Positions 37,551-41,908 of a stretch of 41,908 nucleotides of DNA are shown piece after piece; position 1 is the stretch's first letter, and each line of letters starts with the position of its first letter. Below the pieces are notes generated by a model, which saw only the letters and a list, made by a program, of their open reading frames with translations, made no database searches and was not told the DNA's origin. A program made the position numbers and the translations under genes. Source of the stretch: Psychrobacillus sp. BL-248-WT-3 (GTDB lineage: Bacteria; Bacillota; Bacilli; Bacillales_A; Planococcaceae); assembly GCF_012843435.1 (NCBI RefSeq), contig NZ_JABAFC010000032.1, forward strand, positions 1-41,908. Direction: 5' to 3'.

Positions 37551-37595
37551 ACTTTATCATATAAACTGAATAGTGTAAATATTTTAAATACACTA
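37551..37595. promoter_or_regulatory. divergent promoter region with TAGTGTA-11-TACACTA inverted repeat
   Basis: On the minus strand TTTACA (37579-37574), 17 nt, and TAAAGT (37556-37551) precede the small ORF. The perfect 7-bp arms of an inverted repeat, TAGTGTA (37571-37577) and TACACTA (37589-37595), overlap that -35. They lie about 80 nt from the SE1561 gene on the other strand, so one regulator could control both. Confidence 0.45.
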
Positions 37596-37674
37596 ATTTA
37601 TAAAATAACTCTTTTTACCTATCTTTTAAGTTCATCTTGTTATATTCTTATCTTATAAAGTGAGGTGTTTTTCT

Positions 37675-37860
37675 GTGGGCAAACAAATATCAAATTCAGA
37701 ACAACAAGTATCTTATTTAAAAGACCGACTTCAAATGTTTTTAGAAGTACTTGATTCTATTGAACCTGAGACGACTAATTTAGAAGATATAGACAGACTT
37801 ATTCAAATGATGGATGACTTAGAACTAAAAATGGAACAATTTAAAGACTCTAAGGAGTAG
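37675..37860 (+). CDS. SE1561-family small protein
   Basis: The 61-aa acidic protein is almost entirely helical, with a heptad-like pattern (VSYLKDRLQMFLEVLDSIE and LEDIDRLIQMMDDLELKM), suggesting a coiled-coil dimer. It resembles the SE1561 family of Staphylococcus and Bacillus; function unknown. I chose GTG at 37675, 8 nt from AGTGAGGTG; the frame from ATG at 37660 contains the RBS. Own terminator follows at once. Confidence 0.78.
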   Translation: MGKQISNSEQQVSYLKDRLQMFLEVLDSIEPETTNLEDIDRLIQMMDDLELKMEQFKDSKE

Positions 37861-37865
37861 TATTT

Positions 37866-37900
37866 AAAGGCATCGGAAAATTATATTTCTGATGCCTTTT
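37866..37900 (+). terminator. terminator of the SE1561-family gene
   Basis: AAAGGCATCGGAAA pairs with TTTCTGATGCCTTT (one G-U), loop ATTATA. It starts 5 nt past the stop and ends in TTTT. Confidence 0.88.
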
Positions 37901-37977
37901 ATACTGCTCTTTTTTTCATTCTTGTAAAATAGTATACTTGTTAATGTTTGTAACTACATTTAAAGGGGCATAACTAA

Positions 37978-39507
37978 ATGCAAATGAGACAATTAGAGAA
38001 AAGTATCTATGAACTGATCACCGAGACTTCTACCAACTTACCTAAGGATGTAAGAAGAGCCATTCAAAAAGCAAAGGCTGCTGAAAATGAAGGCACTCGC
38101 GCTGCAATGAGCTTAGATACCATTACAAATAATATTCAAATGGCAGATGAAAATATTTCTCCAATTTGCCAGGACACTGGACTACCTACCTTCAAGGTAA
38201 AAACTCCAGTTGGGGTGAACCAACTAGAAATTAAGGAAGCTATTAAACGAGCTATTGTTGCTGCTACAAAAGACGCTAAGCTACGTCCTAACTCTGTAGA
38301 CTCTATAACTGGAAAAAACAGTGGAGATAACTTAGGAGAAGGTGTTCCAGTAGTTAAGTTTGAACAATGGGAAAAAAATTACATAGAAATGAAGCTGATC
38401 CTTAAGGGTGGCGGATGTGAAAACAAAAACATACAATATAGCCTACCTACTGAATTAGAGGGGCTTGGTCGTGCAGGGAGAGACTTGGATGGTATACGTA
38501 AATGTATTCTGCATTCAGTGTATCAAGCTCAAGGTCAAGGCTGCTCAGCAGGCTTTATAGGCGTCGGAATTGGTGGAGATCGTTCTTCAGGATACGATTT
38601 AGCAAAGGAGCAGTTATTCCGCTCTGTAGATGATATAAATCCAAATGAAGATTTAGCAAAACTAGAAGCTTATATCGTAGAAAAAGCGAATACGTTAGGA
38701 ATTGGAACAATGGGCTTTGGTGGGGAGGCAACTCTACTAGGTTGTAAGATTGGTGTCATGCACCGTATTCCTGCAAGCTTCTATGTATCAGTAGCATACA
38801 ATTGCTGGGCTTATCGCCGTATGGCCATCAATATTGATCCTTCTACTGGAGATATTACAGAATGGCATTACCAAGATGGTGAAAAAATTGAGTTTAAAGA
38901 TGAAGCTCAAAATGAAACACCAAAAAGAGTGGTCGAGCTTTCTGCTCCTATTACAGAAGAACAAATTCGCTCACTTCAAGTAGGCGATGTTGTTTCTATC
39001 ACTGGACGTATGTACACAGGGCGTGATGCTATCCACCATCATTTAATGAGCCACGATGCTCCAGTTGATTTAGATGGCCATATTATTTATCATTGTGGTC
39101 CAGTTATGCAGAAGGACGAGGCTGGAAAATGGCATGTCCGTGCTGCAGGCCCTACCACCTCTATTCGCGAAGAGCCATATCAAGGTGACATTATGAAAAA
39201 GTTTGGCATACGCGCAGTTATAGGTAAAGGTGGAATGGGACCAAAAACACTAGCAGCCCTTCATGAGCATGGTGGTGTTTATTTAAACGCAATCGGCGGT
39301 GCGGCTCAATACTATGCAGACTGTATTAAAGACGTAGAAGGTGTTGATCTGATGGAATTTGGAATTCCTGAAGCAATGTGGCATTTACGTGTAGAAAACT
39401 TCACAGCTGTTGTTACAATGGACTCTCACGGCAATAGTCTTCACGCAGATGTAGATAAATCCTCATTAGAGAAATTAGCCTTGTACAAGGAACCAGTATT
39501 CGCTTAA
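37978..39507 (+). CDS. fumA: fumarate hydratase, class I (Fe-S)
   Basis: The 509-aa two-domain enzyme hydrates fumarate to malate in the TCA cycle. The alpha-type domain (about 1-290) carries PICQDTGLP with Cys64, KGGGCENK with Cys147 and QGCSAGF with Cys189. The beta-type domain (about 315-505) has DVVSITGRMYTGRDAIHHHL and MDSHGNSLH. Probable [4Fe-4S] ligands are Cys64, Cys189 and Cys276; this cluster type is oxygen- and peroxide-sensitive. AGGGG lies 9 nt before ATG at 37978; a second ATG six bases on is possible. B. subtilis uses only the Fe-independent class II enzyme. No terminator precedes the pfeT promoter, which begins 10 nt after the stop. Confidence 0.92.
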   Translation: MQMRQLEKSIYELITETSTNLPKDVRRAIQKAKAAENEGTRAAMSLDTITNNIQMADENISPICQDTGLPTFKVKTPVGVNQLEIKEAIKRAIVAATKDAKLRPNSVDSITGKNSGDNLGEGVPVVKFEQWEKNYIEMKLILKGGGCENKNIQYSLPTELEGLGRAGRDLDGIRKCILHSVYQAQGQGCSAGFIGVGIGGDRSSGYDLAKEQLFRSVDDINPNEDLAKLEAYIVEKANTLGIGTMGFGGEATLLGCKIGVMHRIPASFYVSVAYNCWAYRRMAINIDPSTGDITEWHYQDGEKIEFKDEAQNETPKRVVELSAPITEEQIRSLQVGDVVSITGRMYTGRDAIHHHLMSHDAPVDLDGHIIYHCGPVMQKDEAGKWHVRAAGPTTSIREEPYQGDIMKKFGIRAVIGKGGMGPKTLAALHEHGGVYLNAIGGAAQYYADCIKDVEGVDLMEFGIPEAMWHLRVENFTAVVTMDSHGNSLHADVDKSSLEKLALYKEPVFA

Positions 39508-39516
39508 ATCAAATGG

Positions 39517-39553
39517 TTGACAGTTAAATTTCTCTAGATTATAATAATTATAA
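39517..39553 (+). promoter_or_regulatory. consensus promoter with perfect PerR box before pfeT
   Basis: TTGACA (39517-39522), exactly 17 nt, and TATAAT (39540-39545) form a perfect sigma-A promoter. The perfect PerR box TTATAATAATTATAA (39539-39553) covers the -10 and start site. This predicts tight repression, released by peroxide. Confidence 0.92.
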
Positions 39554-39572
39554 AGTAATACTTAATTTAATT

Positions 39573-39602
39573 AACTGGGTTTTCCTTAGTGAAAATCCAG
39601 TT
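39573..39602 (+). terminator. hairpin in the pfeT leader (fumarase terminator or attenuator)
   Basis: AACTGGGTTTTC (39573-39584) pairs with GAAAATCCAGTT (39591-39602) with one G-U; loop CTTAGT; T-rich tail. It lies after the PerR-controlled promoter but before the pfeT start codon, so pfeT transcripts must read through it. Confidence 0.75.
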
Positions 39603-39658
39603 TTCCTTTATTTTAGAGAGAAATAATAATGAAAATCAATATCAAGAGGAGGATTTAA

Positions 39659-41560
39659 ATGTCAACTATAGAAGAAAAAAATACATTTTTATCTAAAGTA
39701 ATGCCCCATATAGAACTAGTTGCAGCACTATTTTCTGGTCTTTTAATATTAATCGCTTGGCTTATAGGCAATTCAGGTTTTGAAATGGCCTCCATCATCT
39801 TCTACCTGTTAGCTTTTTTAATTGGTGGATTTGCTAAGGCTAAAGAAGGTATTGAAGCAACGATAAAAGAAAAAGAATTAAATGTAGAAATGCTAATGAT
39901 TCTTGCAGCCATTGGTTCATCCATAATTGGTTACTGGACTGAAGGTGCGATTCTCATTTTTATATTCGCAGTAAGTGGTGCCTTAGAAACGTATACAATG
40001 AATAAAAGCAAAAAAGAAATCTCTTCGTTAATGGAACTCCAACCTGAGGAAGCATGGAAGCTTCAAGCAGATGGAAGTACTACACGCGTATCTATAAAGG
40101 ATTTAATACTCGGTGACAAGCTTGTTGTGAAACCAGGAGAAAGAATTCCTGCTGACGGTATCGTCATTAATGGCTTAACATCAGTTGATGAAGCAGCTAT
40201 AAGTGGTGAGTCTCTCCCCCTTTCCAAGAAGCCGAACGATACACTTTTTGCTGGTACAGTAAATTTAAGTGGTGCGATTACGATGGAAATGACTAAAACC
40301 AATGAAAATTCCTTGTTTCAAAAAATAATCGATCTTGTCCAAACGGCTCAAGATGAAAAATCTCCAGCCCAACAATTTATCGAACGATTTGAAGGATCTT
40401 ATGTAAAAGTAGTTTTAATTGCTGTTGCAGTGATGATGGTTCTCCCTCATTACTTACTTGACTGGGATTGGACCACTACTTTTTATCGAGCAATGGTTTT
40501 ATTAGTAGTTGCTTCCCCTTGTGCCCTTGTAGCATCCATCATGCCAGCTACGCTAGCAGCAATTTCAAACGGTGCAAAAAGCGGCATTTTGTTTAAGGGT
40601 GGAATGCACTTAGAAAATATAAGTGAAATGAAAGCTATAGCTCTAGATAAAACAGGTACCTTAACTCAAGGTAAGCCAGTAGTGACAGACTTCTTTGTAC
40701 GAGATGACTTAGACCGACTATCAGCACTTAAATTGCTTGCTACCATCGAATCACAATCGAATCACCCGTTAGCTCAAGCAATTTCTACATTCGCATTTGC
40801 GGAAGGAATCAGCCAGCTACCAATTATTCCTATTGAAGACAAACCAGGATTTGGGCTAAAGGCTACTATAAATGACGAAGAAATCTTAGTCGGTAAACCT
40901 GAGTTTGTAAACAAAGACGAGGCTTTTGCATTCCAAGGAGGAGTTGCGGCTGCTCTAGCGGAGGAAGGAAAGACTGTAATATTTATGCGTGATAGTAAAG
41001 GAATAGCTGCCGCAGCTGCTTTGAAGGATACAGTTCGAGAGGAAGCTAAAGAAGCTATTAAGCTGTTACAATCACTAGGTATTAAAACAGTCATGCTAAC
41101 TGGGGACAATGAAAAAACGGCAAATGTAATTGCTAAAGAAGCAGGAATTGACCAGTATATTGCGGAGTGTCTCCCAGAAACTAAAGTACAACACATGAAG
41201 GAGCTTTTAGCAGAGCATAAATTTGTTGGAATGGTAGGCGATGGGATTAACGATGCGCCTGCCTTGGCAACAGCAACAACTGGATTTGCAATGGGTGAAG
41301 GAACAGACGTAGCATTAGAAACTGCCGATGTCATTCTAATGAAAAATGATTTAAGCAAAATAGCATACGCTGTGAAAATGTCTCGAAAAATGCAACGAAT
41401 CGTCAAACAGAACATTTTCTTTTCTATCACAGTAATCGCTCTTCTGATCATCTCCAACTTTTTGCAAGTAGTAGACTTGCCTATGGGTGTCATTGGACAT
41501 GAAGGAAGCACCATTCTAGTTATTTTAAATGGACTAAGAATGTTAAATCGTAACATTTAA
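39659..41560 (+). CDS. pfeT: P1B4-type metal ATPase, PfeT (ZosA)-like
   Basis: The 633-aa metal-transporting P-type ATPase has no N-terminal HMA domain. SGES (182-185) is the actuator motif, SPC (286-288) the membrane metal site, DKTGTLT has phosphorylated Asp330, SNHPL (367-371) and GDGINDAPA follow, and HEGST near the end marks the P1B4 class. B. subtilis PfeT (formerly ZosA/YkvW, 637 aa) shares this form and was reported first as a zinc importer and later as a PerR-regulated Fe(II) efflux pump. SPC rather than CPC argues against CadA-type Cd/Zn export. GAGGAGGA precedes ATG at 39659. The PerR-box promoter upstream strongly supports the PfeT assignment. Confidence 0.92.
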   Translation: MSTIEEKNTFLSKVMPHIELVAALFSGLLILIAWLIGNSGFEMASIIFYLLAFLIGGFAKAKEGIEATIKEKELNVEMLMILAAIGSSIIGYWTEGAILIFIFAVSGALETYTMNKSKKEISSLMELQPEEAWKLQADGSTTRVSIKDLILGDKLVVKPGERIPADGIVINGLTSVDEAAISGESLPLSKKPNDTLFAGTVNLSGAITMEMTKTNENSLFQKIIDLVQTAQDEKSPAQQFIERFEGSYVKVVLIAVAVMMVLPHYLLDWDWTTTFYRAMVLLVVASPCALVASIMPATLAAISNGAKSGILFKGGMHLENISEMKAIALDKTGTLTQGKPVVTDFFVRDDLDRLSALKLLATIESQSNHPLAQAISTFAFAEGISQLPIIPIEDKPGFGLKATINDEEILVGKPEFVNKDEAFAFQGGVAAALAEEGKTVIFMRDSKGIAAAAALKDTVREEAKEAIKLLQSLGIKTVMLTGDNEKTANVIAKEAGIDQYIAECLPETKVQHMKELLAEHKFVGMVGDGINDAPALATATTGFAMGEGTDVALETADVILMKNDLSKIAYAVKMSRKMQRIVKQNIFFSITVIALLIISNFLQVVDLPMGVIGHEGSTILVILNGLRMLNRNI

Positions 41561-41570
41561 AGTTGTTCAT

Positions 41571-41606
41571 AAAGTATCCGACCTTTCTAGGTTGGATACT
41601 TTTTTT
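41571..41606 (+). terminator. terminator of pfeT
   Basis: AAAGTATCCGACCT (41571-41584) pairs with AGGTTGGATACTTT (41589-41602) with one G-U; loop TTCT; followed by T-run. It starts 10 nt past the stop. Confidence 0.92.
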
Positions 41607-41662
41607 ATAGCTAATTGTTTGAAACACTTAGGATTGTAGGGGGCCATCACATAAACACCTTC

Positions 41663-41840
41663 TATGGGGAGAGATTTGGCTTTATGGGCGGATTGCTCCT
41701 TTTTATGGGACACTTAGGCCCTTCTTATGGGCGCAACCCTCTTTATGGGCGACTTATCACCTTTTATAGGACACTTCCCGCTAGTTTATGGGACACCTTC
41801 TACGCTTTATGGGACACTTAGACTCTTCTTATGAGAACGT
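41663..41840. repeat. degenerate tandem repeat, period about 21 bp
   Basis: Nine units begin TATGGG or a close variant at 41663, 41683, 41704, 41726, 41744, 41765 (TATAGG), 41787, 41808 and 41830 (TATGAG). The spacing is 18-22 bp, mean about 21. Unit consensus is near TTTATGGGACACTT plus a C/T-rich tail. The unit identity is too low and the spacer too short for a CRISPR. The region lies between pfeT and the next gene. Confidence 0.85.
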
Positions 41841-41889
41841 ATAAAATTTTGTGTAAATGACCATAACTTTCCTATAGGAGATGATCATT

Positions 41890-41908
41890 ATGCAAAATTA
41901 CGAAAATA
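41890..41908 (+). CDS. start of a gene cut by the window edge
   Basis: ATG at 41890 follows AGGAG (41876-41880) by 9 nt. Six codons (MQNYEN) are visible before the end. The RBS makes it a probable gene; nothing can be said of its function. Confidence 0.6.

Noticed and set aside
40774-41556. 260-aa minus-strand frame inside the pfeT-like gene
   Set aside because: Antisense shadow: the Ser/Ile-rich composition is the complement of the ATPase codons.
41615-41821. 68-aa open frame
   Set aside because: It is made of the 21-bp repeat in which repeated residues only reflect the DNA period; the spacing varies by non-multiples of three (18-22), so the frame is not maintained.
41663-41840. CRISPR array
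   Set aside because: Units are about 21 bp with poor identity; there are no 30-40 bp spacers and no cas genes.

Overview
The window looks like a chromosomal segment of a low-GC, endospore-forming member of the Bacillales, most likely a Planococcaceae-type genus such as Psychrobacillus, Sporosarcina or Lysinibacillus (inference). Spore genes (a gamma-type SASP and pdaA), FabL, PerR, YgxA, YgzB and RecX support this. So does gene order close to the Bacillus subtilis block mutY(yfhQ)-fabL-sspE-ygaC-ygaD-ygaE-gsaB-bcp-perR-ygzB-ygxA-rrnD. No prophage, insertion sequence, CRISPR array or tRNA was found. The window is mostly core genome.

Left part, 1-8.4 kb. The first 76 bases are the 5' end of a 16S rRNA gene transcribed leftward, preceded by two rrn promoters. 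Then come ygxA, ygzB, a chemoreceptor, perR, a 2-hydroxyacid dehydrogenase, bcp, hemL and the FUSC-type exporter ygaE. perR has two PerR boxes in its own promoter region. Bcp (peroxide reduction) and HemL (haem precursor) give this part an oxidative-stress and haem theme.

8.6-14.2 kb. A complete Dpp-type dipeptide ABC importer operon (dppD-F-A-B-C, leftward) sits between ygaE and ygaD, which are neighbours in B. subtilis. It has its own promoter, a possible CodY box, an attenuator-like hairpin after dppA and a strong terminator.

14.4-25.4 kb. Conserved housekeeping genes follow: ABC exporter ygaD, nucleoside phosphatase ntdP, a short gamma-SASP, fabL and mutY (coupled by an ATGA overlap), yfhP, the recX-yfhH-yfhJ operon, the yfhF epimerase, pdaA (spore cortex muramic lactam) and the rRNA methyltransferase rlmCD.

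25.5-41.9 kb. This is a looser accessory region: a two-domain DUF1456 protein, an aldehyde dehydrogenase/DUF779 pair, alsT, tag, an unrecognised 106-aa protein, a His-rich lipoprotein, a DUF421 membrane protein, a zinc alcohol dehydrogenase, DMT and MFS transporters, a SE1561-family protein, a class I (Fe-S) fumarase and a P1B4 ATPase of the PfeT/ZosA type. Degenerate copies of an intergenic repeat family of about 110-140 bp lie here and near 17.3 kb. The right edge has a degenerate repeat with a period of about 21 bp, then the first codons of another gene.

The most informative regulatory signals are: a textbook sigma-A promoter overlapped by a perfect PerR box in front of the pfeT-like pump, directly after the Fe-S fumarase; the paired PerR boxes at perR; inverted repeats over the probable promoters of bcp and yfhP; and a candidate 34-codon gene at 37417-37521 with its own RBS and terminator, divergent from the SE1561 gene across a shared inverted repeat.
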